Assembly: GCA_947587615.1 (NCBI GenBank)
Contig: CANPYC010000011.1
Location: 1 to 61,011 of the forward strand
Reading direction: 5' to 3'
Length of the DNA stretch: 61,011 nucleotides
From: Candidatus Gastranaerophilales bacterium
GTDB taxonomy: Bacteria > Cyanobacteriota > Vampirovibrionia > Gastranaerophilales > Gastranaerophilaceae
How positions within the stretch are numbered: position 1 is the first letter of the stretch; the number at the start of each line of letters is the position of its first letter. The notes under the pieces were generated by a model, which made no database searches, had not been told where the DNA came from, and worked only from the letters and a program-made list of their open reading frames with translations. The translations under genes were made by a program, and so were the position numbers. Positions 27,152 to 38,399 of the stretch are shown here, piece by piece.

Positions 27152-27775
27152 ATGAAAGAACTGTTAAAAAATTCCAAAGATTTTAAAATAATACCAAATA
27201 ATTTCAAAAGTTCAGGTGAGTTTGAAATTATAAGTATTAGTGATGATTTTTTCACAGCTAAATTAAAATTAATTGATGAAAAGGAACTTGAAGATTATAA
27301 ACTCAACTCAAGTGTCGAAGTTTTCAGTGTTAATAATTTAGGTTTGATATATTTTGAAACTAAAATATTAGACAGGAAAGACTTTGAAATTACACTGGCG
27401 ATTGTTCAAGATTTTTCAATTATTCAAAGAAGAGAGTATTCCCGTGTAGGTTTAAATCAGGGCAAAATTATATTTAATGATTTAAATGATGATTTTCTAA
27501 TAAATATTGAGGATATATCGGCAGGCGGGGTTAAGTTAATATCAAAATCGCCGCTTGAGTTAGATAAGAGTTATTCTATTACAATTGTTTTATCCAATAA
27601 TATGAAAATAGAGTGTAAACTTCAACCTACAAGAATAAAAAAGACGAAATATGAAAACAACGACGCCTATTTAATCTCCGGAAGATTTATTGATCTTGAA
27701 AATGCAGATAGAATAATTTTAGTTCAATATGCATTCAAAATAAAAATGGAGCAGCAAAGTAAGGAAAATAATTAA
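27152..27775 (+). CDS. PilZ-domain protein, probable c-di-GMP receptor
   Basis: 207 aa. The C-terminal PilZ domain shows the c-di-GMP-binding residues RREYSR (RxxxR) and DISAGGVKL ((D/N)xSxxG). The N-terminal half resembles a YcgR-type split barrel. YcgR proteins bind c-di-GMP and brake the flagellar motor. It is located 18 bp after flhA and upstream of an HD-GYP regulator, which supports a motility role. Soluble, no signal peptide. Confidence 0.85.
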   Translation: MKELLKNSKDFKIIPNNFKSSGEFEIISISDDFFTAKLKLIDEKELEDYKLNSSVEVFSVNNLGLIYFETKILDRKDFEITLAIVQDFSIIQRREYSRVGLNQGKIIFNDLNDDFLINIEDISAGGVKLISKSPLELDKSYSITIVLSNNMKIECKLQPTRIKKTKYENNDAYLISGRFIDLENADRIILVQYAFKIKMEQQSKENN

Positions 27776-27784
27776 TAAAATACA

Positions 27785-28141
27785 ATGCCTAACACTATAT
27801 ATACCGCACAAGAAGATACAATTCAATATTCTAAAGTTTTTTCATCGCTATTTTGCTCTGCTTCTATAATAGCTTTATCCGTATTGTGCTTATTGAATAA
27901 CTTTTCAATAGATTTATATAGTGCTATTTTATTATTAAAGGTTGTTGTACCTGCTTCTTTTTGCTTTTGGTTTTTAGGATTTATTATAGGGAAAATATTA
28001 GATAATTTAAGTAAAAATAATAATTTACAATCAAGCACGGACGAGATTGGACAGAAAGATGAAAAAGCTTATGAAATTCCAAGTATGTTTACGGGCGGAA
28101 GTGTCAGCGCAGACGATGATGAATTTGGTGGTTTAGTATGA
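27785..28141 (+). CDS. hypothetical membrane protein in flagellar operon
   Basis: 118 aa. Two membrane helices (about 20-42 and 48-70) are followed by a polar acidic cytoplasmic tail ending EIPSMFTGGSVSADDDEFGGLV. Not recognised. Its stop overlaps the start of the histidine kinase gene (ATGA), so the two are translationally coupled. This makes it a candidate partner of the kinase or the motor. Confidence 0.6.
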   Translation: MPNTIYTAQEDTIQYSKVFSSLFCSASIIALSVLCLLNNFSIDLYSAILLLKVVVPASFCFWFLGFIIGKILDNLSKNNNLQSSTDEIGQKDEKAYEIPSMFTGGSVSADDDEFGGLV

Positions 28142-29736
28142 AAAAAAAATTTTTAACTTCAAAAAAAACAGGTACAATTAAACTCAGCGTTTATTTTGCT
28201 GTTTTAATGTGTTTGATTACCGTCATAACAACGGTTGTTTTTGCAGGGTTTGCGGTACTGAATATTAAAGAAATCGTTAGCAAATATGAAAGTAATGACG
28301 CAAAATTCAGAACGGCTTTTTCTACAATTTTCCTGCAAACACTGCGCCTTGACGCTCAGAATAAAGACAAAAAACACTCCAGTCAACTAATTGATTTATT
28401 AAAAAGGGACAATCTGCTTGCTTATGTTCAAGTTCAGGATGAAGACGGAAACCTGATAATGGGTGGAAAAGCTGAAAATATTGATATCTCTAAAAAAATA
28501 AGAGAACAAACGGCAGAAATCGGCGGATATATTATCAGTATCGGTGTACCTAATCAAAACTATTACAGTGATACAATGTCAAATCTGCTTGATATTTTAC
28601 CTCAAGCATTCCTTATTCTTATTATTGCAGGTATTATTGCAAGTATATTCTTATCGGATATTATTTCAAAACCCTTAGAGAGAATTTCTAAAGCAGCAAA
28701 ACAGATTACAGAGGGTAATTTTAACGTTAGAATAGAAAAATCAAATTTTAGTGAAATTAATGATTTGATATATTCTTATAATGAAATGAGTTTTCAGCTA
28801 AACGAGCTGTATTCTTCTTTAGAGTTAAAAGTACAAGAAAGAACAATTGCTCTTGAAGAGGCAAATTATAAACTGAAAGAAACTCAAGCCATGATGGTGC
28901 ATTCGGAAAAAATGCGCTCTTTGGGTGAACTTGTTGCGGGTATTGCCCATGAAATCAATAACCCTGTTAACTTTATCCATGGTAATATTATGATTTTGCA
29001 AAACTATGCAGATGATTTATTAAAGCTGATAGACTTGTATCAGGAAAATAGTGATGTATTATCACCCGACGCTAAAGCAAAAATCGAATCCTTAAGAAAA
29101 GAAATTGATTTAGACTTTTTAAGAGGAGATATCAAAGACCTTATAAAAAGTTGTGTTGAAGGTACTCAAAGAACCAAAAATATTGTTCTTGATTTAAAGA
29201 ATTTTTCACGTATGGAAGAAATGGTCTTGACACAATTTGATATTCCAAAAGAAATTGATACAACATTAAATATTTTAAACAACAAATATAAAAACAGAAT
29301 TACGGTTGTTAAAAATTATAGCCCGGATGTTCCAAAAATTGAAGCTTACGGCGGTCAATTAAATCAAGTATTTATGAATATTTTAGACAATGCTCAAGAC
29401 GCTATGGGTGAATCGGGAACTCTTACGATTAATACTTTTAAAGAAGGCGAAAACGTAAAAATTGAATTTATAGATACCGGTAAAGGTATTCCTCCCGAAA
29501 ATCTTAAAAAAGTATTTGATCCGTTCTTTACAACAAAACCGGTAGGTAAAGGCACGGGGCTTGGAATGAGTATTTCATATCGGGTAATTAAAGATCATAA
29601 AGGCAGAATTGATGTTGAATCCGAAGTAGGAAAAGGTACGAAGTTTACGGTAATTCTCCCTATTGCACATCAAGACAGTAAAAGTGAAGATGAAAAGATT
29701 ATTGACGATTTAAGACACGAAAACGGAGTAGTATAA
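28138..29736 (+). CDS. membrane sensor histidine kinase
   Basis: 532 aa. Membrane helix at about 18-42, an extracytoplasmic sensor region to about 150, a second helix (about 155-180), and a HAMP domain. A coiled-coil linker leads to HisKA with H271 in GELVAGIAHEINNP, then an HATPase domain with the N box NILDNAQDAM, DTGKGIPPE (G1), FDPFFTTKPVGKGTGLGMS (F and G2). This pattern resembles HKs with a long insert between H and N boxes. It is co-translated with the response regulator (TAATG overlap). Confidence 0.93.
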   Translation: MKKKFLTSKKTGTIKLSVYFAVLMCLITVITTVVFAGFAVLNIKEIVSKYESNDAKFRTAFSTIFLQTLRLDAQNKDKKHSSQLIDLLKRDNLLAYVQVQDEDGNLIMGGKAENIDISKKIREQTAEIGGYIISIGVPNQNYYSDTMSNLLDILPQAFLILIIAGIIASIFLSDIISKPLERISKAAKQITEGNFNVRIEKSNFSEINDLIYSYNEMSFQLNELYSSLELKVQERTIALEEANYKLKETQAMMVHSEKMRSLGELVAGIAHEINNPVNFIHGNIMILQNYADDLLKLIDLYQENSDVLSPDAKAKIESLRKEIDLDFLRGDIKDLIKSCVEGTQRTKNIVLDLKNFSRMEEMVLTQFDIPKEIDTTLNILNNKYKNRITVVKNYSPDVPKIEAYGGQLNQVFMNILDNAQDAMGESGTLTINTFKEGENVKIEFIDTGKGIPPENLKKVFDPFFTTKPVGKGTGLGMSISYRVIKDHKGRIDVESEVGKGTKFTVILPIAHQDSKSEDEKIIDDLRHENGVV

Positions 29737-30779
29737 TGGAACACAGGTATAAAATTCTTATTGTAGATGATGAAGACGATAATTTAGCGCTTTTATACAG
29801 AACTTTGCGCTCTAAGTATGATATAACAAAGGCACATAGTGCGATTGAAGCTCTTGAAATACTCAAAACACAAGATTTTGACTGCATTTTATCGGATCAT
29901 AAAATGCCTATGATGGACGGGGTTGAATTTTTAAAAAGAGTAAATGACATCAACCCTAAGATTATGAAACTTCTGGTTACTGCTTATTCCGATGTTAAAA
30001 TATTGATTGACGCAATCAACTATGCAAAAATATACAGATACATTAAAAAACCCTATACCCCTGATGAACTTCTTATGATAGTTGATTCAGCGCTTGAATG
30101 CTATCAATTAAAAATGGATAATGAAAAATTAATATCCGACTTAAAAGAGCTGTTCTCAGGTACTGTTAAAGCTATTATTGAAGCGCTTGATGCTAAAGAT
30201 TCCTTTACGCTTGGAAGAAGTAAACGTGTTGCTTTTTATGCTTTAAAAATTGTTAATAAGATGGCTTTAAGTCCGACGGAAGTAAGTCAAATTGAGCTTG
30301 CGGGACTTTTGCATGATATTGGTATGATTGGTGTTGCGGAAGAAATTTTAAATAAAACTCAAAAATTAACGGATGAAGAATATTCAAAGATTAAAATGCA
30401 TGTACAATACAGCGTTAAAATTCTTGAGGACATAAAACAACTTTATGAAATAGTTGAAATTATTAAATATCACCATGAATATTATAACGGCTGCGGTTAT
30501 CCTTACGGATTAAAGGGTGATGAAATTCCTTTGGGTTCAAGAATTATAGCTATTGCTGACGCATTTGATTCAATGGTTTCAAACCGTGCATACAGAAAAA
30601 GCAAAACTCCGCAAGAAGCGATTGAAGTAATAAAACAAGGTGCAGGACAGCAATTTGACCCTGATTTGGTTCAGATATTCATAAACATTTTGCCTGAAGC
30701 ATTGAATGAAATAAAAGATTTTGAGTACGAAGAACAAATAAATAGCGAAGTGTTGAATGAAGAAAAAATAAACCAATGA
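29736..30779 (+). CDS. response regulator with HD-GYP c-di-GMP phosphodiesterase domain
   Basis: 347 aa. Receiver domain about 1-120: VDDEDD acidic pocket, phospho-acceptor in LSDHKMPMMDG, conserved Thr/Lys (LLVTAYS, RYIKKPYTP). The HD-GYP domain follows, about 140-335, with LLHDIGMIGV (HD) and HHEYYNGCGYP (GYP), then DAFDSMVSNRAYR. Intact motifs predict hydrolysis of c-di-GMP. Its operon context with a cognate kinase and a PilZ receptor forms a compact local signalling set tied to the flagellum. It overlaps the next gene by ATGA. Confidence 0.94.
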   Translation: MEHRYKILIVDDEDDNLALLYRTLRSKYDITKAHSAIEALEILKTQDFDCILSDHKMPMMDGVEFLKRVNDINPKIMKLLVTAYSDVKILIDAINYAKIYRYIKKPYTPDELLMIVDSALECYQLKMDNEKLISDLKELFSGTVKAIIEALDAKDSFTLGRSKRVAFYALKIVNKMALSPTEVSQIELAGLLHDIGMIGVAEEILNKTQKLTDEEYSKIKMHVQYSVKILEDIKQLYEIVEIIKYHHEYYNGCGYPYGLKGDEIPLGSRIIAIADAFDSMVSNRAYRKSKTPQEAIEVIKQGAGQQFDPDLVQIFINILPEALNEIKDFEYEEQINSEVLNEEKINQ

Positions 30780-31456
30780 GAACAGTTGAAATTTATACAG
30801 GCGCTTATGCTTCTGGAAAAAGCGAGAATGCGCTTAATCGTGCAATTGAGTATGCAAAAAATAATAAAAAAATTACTCTTGTTGATCTTGATACGGTTGA
30901 ACCTGCGTATTGTTTAAGACCTCTTGAAAAAATAATAAAAGAATTTAATATAAACTTAATTTTGCAATCAGACTACTTTGGGCTTGGTGAAGCGGGTTCT
31001 TATGTCACAAATGAGCAGATAAATTGTTTAAAAAGCACAAATGACGATATTATAATTGATGTCGGCTATGGTGTCAGCGGCTTAGATACGCTTGATATTA
31101 TTAATGATATTGATAAAGAAGAGAATATTTTAATCAATCTTGTTGTAAATACGGCAAAATTTGAAACACATGATAAAGATTCCATAATTGAATATATTAA
31201 CTTTAACAACGGAGAAAACAAAAAGCCCTGGAAAAAAATATCGGGACTTATTTCAAATACACATCTTGGAGATGAAACAACAAAACAAGACATCATTAGA
31301 GGCTATGAAATATTGAAAAGTGTATCTGATGAGCTTAATATACCGATTATTGCAATAAGTATTGATAAAAAATTGCAAAATGATTTTGAAAATATTACAT
31401 ACGACAAAATACCCCTCAGGTACTTGAGCAGGTATATGCCAAAAGCTTTGTGGTAA
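30776..31456 (+). CDS. P-loop NTPase of unknown role
   Basis: 226 aa. The Walker A motif TGAYASGKSENAL starts near residue 8. A switch-like DLDTVEP and DIIIDVGYG segment and VVNTAKFETHD follow. The layout resembles MinD/CobQ-like or small ATP/GTP-binding proteins, but no specific family is recognised. It is co-translated with the HD-GYP regulator and ends the plus-strand flagellar/c-di-GMP run. Confidence 0.65.
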   Translation: MRTVEIYTGAYASGKSENALNRAIEYAKNNKKITLVDLDTVEPAYCLRPLEKIIKEFNINLILQSDYFGLGEAGSYVTNEQINCLKSTNDDIIIDVGYGVSGLDTLDIINDIDKEENILINLVVNTAKFETHDKDSIIEYINFNNGENKKPWKKISGLISNTHLGDETTKQDIIRGYEILKSVSDELNIPIIAISIDKKLQNDFENITYDKIPLRYLSRYMPKALW

Positions 31457-31459
31457 ATT

Positions 31460-31759
31460 TTAGTTTTGAACTTTGTTAATCGGAATCCAAGTTCTTGTAG
31501 CCGTATCGGATGAGAAGTGGCTTGAATTTATAATTTTTTGAAGAAAGCTTGATTTTTCATCGATTTCATCAATTTTCTTTGCATCTTCCAATTGTTCATC
31601 GCTAATATAGTACGAATGATTATCAAAATTTAAATCTTCGGGATTTTCGTAAGAATAATCATCCATATTTTTATTTGCAGGCATTGTTTCTTGTAGTGCA
31701 AATGCTTGAATATTTATACTTAGTGCGCTGAGTAAAATAAATGGAATAATTTTTTTCAT
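31460..31759 (-). CDS. small secreted hypothetical protein
   Basis: 99 aa. A signal peptide is clear (MKKIIPFILLSALSINIQAFA, with a likely cut after AFA). The mature part is acidic, rich in D, E, N and Y, and ends with RTWIPINKVQN. It has no Cys. Not recognised. It is probably periplasmic or exported. AGGAGGC before the ATG is a strong Shine-Dalgarno. Confidence 0.6.
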   Translation of the reverse strand: MKKIIPFILLSALSINIQAFALQETMPANKNMDDYSYENPEDLNFDNHSYYISDEQLEDAKKIDEIDEKSSFLQKIINSSHFSSDTATRTWIPINKVQN

Positions 31760-31862
31760 TTTTTTATTGCCTCCTAATTAAAAATTACCATCTAATTAAA
31801 AAATATCAATATACAAAAATTGCCACAAATTAACAATTCTTAACCAACCACATGATTAATTA

Positions 31863-32324
31863 TTATCCTGCGATATATTCGATATATTTTTCAAAAGCTC
31901 TGTATCCGTCTTGAAATTCTACGCTTCTTCCGGATGAAACCGTTACTCTTAAATATTTGAGTTCTTTTATTCTGATTTCAAAAAGCTCGTTTGCATAGGC
32001 AGCAAGTAAGATATCTCCGCTATTTGACCAGTTTTTAAGTTGTTCTATTTGTCTGTTAACTTGCGCTATCGAAGTATTTTCCAAAGGCATGAAACCATGA
32101 CGAGCTAAAACAGCTTTATCCGCATTTGTTATCGGAATTGAAGCAGCACAATATCCGAATATTTTTTTAATTAAAACATAATTTGAAGCTAACTGTTTGT
32201 GTTTTAAGGGAACATGGGTTCTGCCCAAAGCAATAGCAGTATTTATATTTGCGTAATAATCGCTTGAATTTAAAGACTTTTTTGCAGTTCCTGAAAAGCA
32301 ATTAGGATTGCTATTCTTAAACAT
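31863..32324 (-). CDS. hypothetical 153-aa protein
   Basis: Not recognised. It opens MFKNSNPNCFSGTAKKS, a short N-terminal tag of the CFSG/NFTG kind seen on several other unrelated proteins in the window. The rest is a mixed helical protein with no membrane segment or catalytic motif. Single gene, transcribed away from ndk. Confidence 0.55.
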   Translation of the reverse strand: MFKNSNPNCFSGTAKKSLNSSDYYANINTAIALGRTHVPLKHKQLASNYVLIKKIFGYCAASIPITNADKAVLARHGFMPLENTSIAQVNRQIEQLKNWSNSGDILLAAYANELFEIRIKELKYLRVTVSSGRSVEFQDGYRAFEKYIEYIAG

Positions 32325-32442
32325 TGATAAACTCCCACTAATATTTGATATTTATATAATTATTTTTTGCTACAACATTATTATATTAAAAAAATATTTA
32401 ATTTGAAAAAAAATTAATAAAAATTTACTATTTTAATTTAAT

Positions 32443-32471
32443 TTGCGATTTTTTCAAAAATATGCTCTAAT
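32443..32471 (+). promoter_or_regulatory. predicted sigma70-type promoter of ndk
   Basis: TTGCGA, a 17-bp spacer, then TCTAAT, 30 bp before the ndk start. Confidence 0.45.
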
Positions 32472-32500
32472 ATTTTTGTAATTTTAGAAAGGCGAAAATT

Positions 32501-34501
<2,001 letters not shown>

Positions 34502-34586
34502 ACGTCAAAAATTTTGAATAAAAAAATAAAATATTAAAAAATGTTAAAAAAGATGGTTAATATTTATACAAAACTAATAAAATCTG

Positions 34587-34615
34587 TTGACTTAATCGCT
34601 TGTTTATAGTGAAAT
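34587..34615 (+). promoter_or_regulatory. predicted promoter of rpsL-rpsG
   Basis: TTGACT, a 17-bp spacer, then TGAAAT, about 34 bp before the rpsL ATG. A strong Shine-Dalgarno AAGGGG follows. Confidence 0.5.
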
Positions 34616-34648
34616 TGTTATACAGATAACTACAATTAAGGGGAAAAT

Positions 34649-35029
34649 ATGTCTACCATTAATCAATTAATCAAAAACGAAAGAGAAAGAATTAAAGATA
34701 AAACAAAAGCACCGGCTCTTACAAAATGTCCTCAAAGACGTGGTGTTTGTACCAGAGTATATACAACAACTCCTAAAAAACCTAATTCTGCGATGAGAAA
34801 AGTTGCTCGTGTTCGCTTAACAAACGGTTTTGAAGTAACTTCGTATATACCCGGTATCGGACACAATTTACAAGAGCACTCTGTTGTGCTGATCAGAGGC
34901 GGCAGGGTTAAAGACCTTCCGGGTGTAAGATATCATATAATCAGAGGTACTTTAGATACTCAAGGTGTTGCAAACAGAATGCAATCAAGATCTAAATACG
35001 GTACTAAAAAAGCTAAAGCTAAAAAATAA
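34649..35029 (+). CDS. rpsL: 30S ribosomal protein S12
   Basis: 126 aa, full length. [12 protein letters not shown] start, [20 protein letters not shown] with the Lys that matters for streptomycin sensitivity (PKKPNSA), and [17 protein letters not shown]. It is first gene of a short str-type operon with rpsG 21 bp downstream. Confidence 0.98.
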   Translation: MSTINQLIKNERERIKDKTKAPALTKCPQRRGVCTRVYTTTPKKPNSAMRKVARVRLTNGFEVTSYIPGIGHNLQEHSVVLIRGGRVKDLPGVRYHIIRGTLDTQGVANRMQSRSKYGTKKAKAKK

Positions 35030-35050
35030 AAGAAAGGTTAAGAATACATA

Positions 35051-35521
35051 ATGTCCAGAAGATCAAAACCGGCAAAACGCATTCCTGCACCGGATCCAAT
35101 ATATAACAGTGTAGATATTGCAAAATTTATTAACAGATTAATGAAAAAAGGCAAAAAATCTGTTGCTCAAAGAATTTTCTATACAACAATGGAACAAGTA
35201 CAACAAAAAGTTAAAAGTGAACCAATAGAAACATTCAAAAAAGCAATAACAAATGCTACTCCTTTAATTGAAGTTAAAGCTCGTCGTATAGGCGGTTCTA
35301 CTTATCAAGTTCCTATTGATGTTAAGCCTGAAAGAGGTACTGCATTAGCTTCTCAATGGATTATTGAAGCTGCAAGAAAAAGAAGCGGTAAATCCATGAT
35401 TGAAAAATTAACAAATGAAATTATGGACGCTTCAAATTCAACGGGTTCTGCTGTTAAGAAGAAAGAAGATACTCATAAAATGGCTGAAGCAAACAAAGCT
35501 TTTGTTCATTACAGATATTAA
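35051..35521 (+). CDS. rpsG: 30S ribosomal protein S7
   Basis: 156 aa, full length. Binds the 16S rRNA 3' major domain. VEVKARRIGGSTYQVP-like core (IEVKARRIGGSTYQVPIDV), ARKRSGKSMIEKL and KKEDTHKMAEANKAFVHYRY. In most bacteria fusA and tuf follow. Here a terminator and an unrelated gene follow instead. Confidence 0.98.
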   Translation: MSRRSKPAKRIPAPDPIYNSVDIAKFINRLMKKGKKSVAQRIFYTTMEQVQQKVKSEPIETFKKAITNATPLIEVKARRIGGSTYQVPIDVKPERGTALASQWIIEAARKRSGKSMIEKLTNEIMDASNSTGSAVKKKEDTHKMAEANKAFVHYRY

Positions 35522-35580
35522 TACAAACAAAAAGTAATAAAACCAACAAACAAAATCAAAACAAAAATATAACATAAAAG

Positions 35581-35633
35581 CAAAATGCCCTTTTTAGTTT
35601 TCAATTCTTAAAAGAAGGCATTTTGTTTTTTTT
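35581..35633 (+). terminator. intrinsic terminator after rpsG
   Basis: Stem caaaatgcc / ggcattttg with partly paired inner arms, followed by a run of T. It ends the rpsL-rpsG unit. Confidence 0.75.
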
Positions 35634-35687
35634 GTTGTAAACCGTAATATTAACATTAATATTAATATTTTGCCGTTGTAAAATTAA

Positions 35688-37079
35688 CTAAAAACCTATT
35701 AAATTATTTTTCTTGCCTTTTTGATAATCTTTTTCTTCGATTTTTTCAAATTCACATTCTTCTATTGCTCTAAGCAAGTTTTCAGGTTTGATTTCATCTC
35801 TGTTATTTTTCTTTGCCAATTTTGCCGCTTTTTCAATTATGAAAACAATTGAGCGATTAGACCAGCCTTTTAATTTTGAAGCTATAACATCAAGCGCTTC
35901 TTCGTTTTTTGACAAGTTTTTACCTTTTAATCTTTTGGAGAGCTCGCTTTTTAGAAGCATTTTTATTTGTTTTTCATCAGGCAGACCAATATAAATTTGG
36001 CTGTCAAATCGGTTTTTAAATGCAGCGTCCAGATTATCAAATCTGTTTGTTGCGGCAATTATTATAATATTGTTATCTCTTGCCTGTTGAACAAGCTTCA
36101 ATAGAGTTGTTGTCACTTTTTCGTTTTCCCCCGACGAAGCGGAAGAGCTTTCTCTATTCATTGCAAGAGAATCTGCTTCATCCATAAACAAAAGCACGGG
36201 CGCATTATTTTTAATTGCCATTAGTTTTAAGTATTCAAATGCTTTTTCAATATTGTTTGCCGATTCATTTACATATTTAGAACCCGCTTTTGAAATATCA
36301 AGTCTGTATAAATCAAGCCCCGATTCTAAAGCTAAGGCTTCTGTTATAAAAGTTTTGCCGCAGCCCGCAGGGCCGTATAACAAAAACCCTCTTGCAAGAG
36401 TTATTCCGTATTCTTCCATATCCTCTTGGATTTTTGCGGGGTCTGATACATAGTCAATAATTTCTTCTTGCAGGCGTTGTTTAACTTCTTCCATGCCTGC
36501 TATACTTTTAAACCCTTCGGGCGAGCTTTGCGAAGGGGTAAATTTTGTTATAAGTTCGCTTGATTTTTTAGCTAAATATTCGTCAATTGCCTGCTCTTGA
36601 AACTCTTTTAACACCTTTTGAGATTCTTCTTTTGTGTCTTGGGTTGTTTTTTGTTCGTTTGAATTTGTTGATATTGCCTTTTTGTCTTCTATGATATATT
36701 GCTTGAGGTGATTTATCAGGCTTTTTCTCCAATCGGATTTATTTTCGCTTACGTTTTTTGATTCTTTTTCGTACTGTTCAAGTAAATTTTTGGCATATTT
36801 TAAATTAGGAAAATATGACTCAATATTCAGTGCAATTAAGTCTTTAAAATCAATCAAATAATCGCACAGATTTAAATAGCTTTGAGTTTTATCCTTTTTG
36901 TCCTTTTCAAGCTCAACAAGCTTATCTTCAATTGCTAAAGAAAATTTATCCGCTTGAGACAGATATTGCGCTAAAAATACATTTTCTCTTTTTTTATTTT
37001 CAAGCGTTTTTTGCACTTTTGCATGATATTGAGGATTGTATCCGAAGGATTGATTGTTGTGAATCGTGTTTATTTTCAT
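35688..37079 (-). CDS. AAA ATPase (CDC48/FtsH-like single AAA module)
   Basis: 463 aa. N-terminal half: a tag MKINTIHNNQSFGYN, then a charged helical region of unknown role. The C-terminal AAA module (about 200-450) has Walker A GPAGCGKT (K242), Walker B LLFMDEADS, sensor 1 AATNR and an arginine-finger region FKNRFD. These ATPases remodel or unfold protein partners. No protease domain or membrane segment is present, so it is not FtsH. The partner is unknown. Single gene on the minus strand. Confidence 0.85.
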   Translation of the reverse strand: MKINTIHNNQSFGYNPQYHAKVQKTLENKKRENVFLAQYLSQADKFSLAIEDKLVELEKDKKDKTQSYLNLCDYLIDFKDLIALNIESYFPNLKYAKNLLEQYEKESKNVSENKSDWRKSLINHLKQYIIEDKKAISTNSNEQKTTQDTKEESQKVLKEFQEQAIDEYLAKKSSELITKFTPSQSSPEGFKSIAGMEEVKQRLQEEIIDYVSDPAKIQEDMEEYGITLARGFLLYGPAGCGKTFITEALALESGLDLYRLDISKAGSKYVNESANNIEKAFEYLKLMAIKNNAPVLLFMDEADSLAMNRESSSASSGENEKVTTTLLKLVQQARDNNIIIIAATNRFDNLDAAFKNRFDSQIYIGLPDEKQIKMLLKSELSKRLKGKNLSKNEEALDVIASKLKGWSNRSIVFIIEKAAKLAKKNNRDEIKPENLLRAIEECEFEKIEEKDYQKGKKNNLIGF

Positions 37080-37397
37080 ATTTGTAAAATGTTTAAAAAA
37101 AATATTTTTTGCTAATTCAAACTTGCAATTATAAAATTATTTGATATAAATAGAATAGACATATATTGACAATTGAATAAATCAATAGCGGGACACTCTG
37201 CCGACGAAAAAGACTGAATGTCTTTTGAGGAGAGGTAGCAGCTTGTCCGGTTGTTTCAAGCATAAAATGAAAATTGAATAATTAATAGCGGGACGTAGCG
37301 CAGCTTGACTCTGCCGAGCAAAAAGATTGATTATCTTTTTGCGAGAGGTAGCACGTAGTGCGCTTCAAGCCCAAGTGATAATTGAATAAAAGTAATA
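37080..37397. repeat. intergenic region with two degenerate tRNA-Pro-like elements
   Basis: Two related units of about 100 bp start at 37188 and 37288. Both share GCGGGAC, ACTCTGCCGA, an A-rich/T-rich hairpin (aaaaaga..tcttttt), GAGAGGTAGCA, a TTCAAGC T-loop-like piece and AATTGAATA. The second unit also carries the first 20 bases of the downstream tRNA-Pro (GGGACGTAGCGCAGCTTG). The same AATTGAATA spacer precedes each unit and the tRNA itself. Neither unit folds as a full tRNA. Confidence 0.7.
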
Positions 37398-37398
37398 T

Positions 37399-37472
<74 letters not shown>

Positions 37473-37484
37473 AATTTTATTAAT

Positions 37485-37515
37485 AAAGGGTTTTGAAAAA
37501 TTCAAAACCCTTTTT
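37485..37515 (+). terminator. intrinsic terminator after tRNA-Pro
   Basis: 13-bp stem aaagggttttgaa / ttcaaaacccttt followed by T residues, 12 bp after the tRNA. Confidence 0.75.
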
Positions 37516-37581
37516 AATTTTAAGTTAAGCAATGCTATTTAAAACATTATCTTTCGTTAGTGTTTTATAAAATTTATACCG

Positions 37582-38286
37582 TTATTGTATTTTAGCCATT
37601 TTTTTATTTGCTTTTTGAATAAAATCTGTTGCGTAGTTTGAAGGCAGCGCAAAACCTATTCCTATATTAGAGCGGTTGTTATCGGGATTATAGATAGATT
37701 GATTTATCCCAATAATTTCTCCTTTTAAATTAAGCAAAGGGCCGCCCGAGCACCCGGGGTTTATTGCAGCATCCGTTTGAATTTTATTTCTTTCATAGTC
37801 AATTCTTGAAATTATCCCTGTTGTAAGAGTGTCTTTAAAGCCAAACGGACAACCGATTGTAAGCACTCTTTGCCCGACTTTGACGTTATCCGAGTCGCCG
37901 AATTTTGCTAAGGTTAAATCTTCTTTTGTGTCAATTTTAATTAAAGCTAAATCGTTTTTGTTTTTTAAAATTGCTATAACTCTTGCACTATAGCTTTTTC
38001 CGCTATGTGTTGTAACCTGAATATTTTTTGCATGCTCAATTACATGAGAGCTTGTTAAAATTATGCCGTTTTTAGTGATAATACAGCCTGTTCCTCCTGA
38101 TGTACCTCTATCAATATCTGCTTCAATTGAAACAATTGAAGGAAGTGTTTTTTCATAAACCTCAATATAGCTTCTTTCTTCGCTTGACGAAAATTCGTAA
38201 GCGAGCGTATATTGAGAAATTGAGCAGAATAATAAACAAATTGAAAGAATTATTTTTATAAATTTGATTTTCAATATTTTTTTCAT
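37582..38286 (-). CDS. secreted trypsin-like serine protease (DegP/HtrA catalytic domain only)
   Basis: 234 aa. Signal peptide or anchor at residues 1-30 (IILSICLLFCSISQYTLA). Catalytic triad intact: H81 in LTSSHVIEHA, D112 in NKNDLALIKI, S180 in NPGCSGGPLLN. GTGCIITKNGIILTSSHV is typical of HtrA. No PDZ domain follows, and the protein ends soon after the protease fold. It is a periplasmic or surface protease, perhaps in protein quality control. The missing PDZ suggests a simpler form of regulation. Confidence 0.88.
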   Translation of the reverse strand: MKKILKIKFIKIILSICLLFCSISQYTLAYEFSSSEERSYIEVYEKTLPSIVSIEADIDRGTSGGTGCIITKNGIILTSSHVIEHAKNIQVTTHSGKSYSARVIAILKNKNDLALIKIDTKEDLTLAKFGDSDNVKVGQRVLTIGCPFGFKDTLTTGIISRIDYERNKIQTDAAINPGCSGGPLLNLKGEIIGINQSIYNPDNNRSNIGIGFALPSNYATDFIQKANKKMAKIQ

Positions 38287-38338
38287 TATATATATCCTTA
38301 TTATGTCAAAATGTTATCATATTAAGAATATAGTTACA

Positions 38339-38367
38339 TTGCACATCTTGTTTAGTTGTGGTAAAAT
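38339..38367 (+). promoter_or_regulatory. predicted promoter of ycf23-like gene
   Basis: TTGCAC, a 17-bp spacer, then TAAAAT, 32 bp before the chosen ATG. Confidence 0.5.
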
Positions 38368-38399
38368 TCAAGAGTATTAGAAAAGAGGAATACGGAAAA

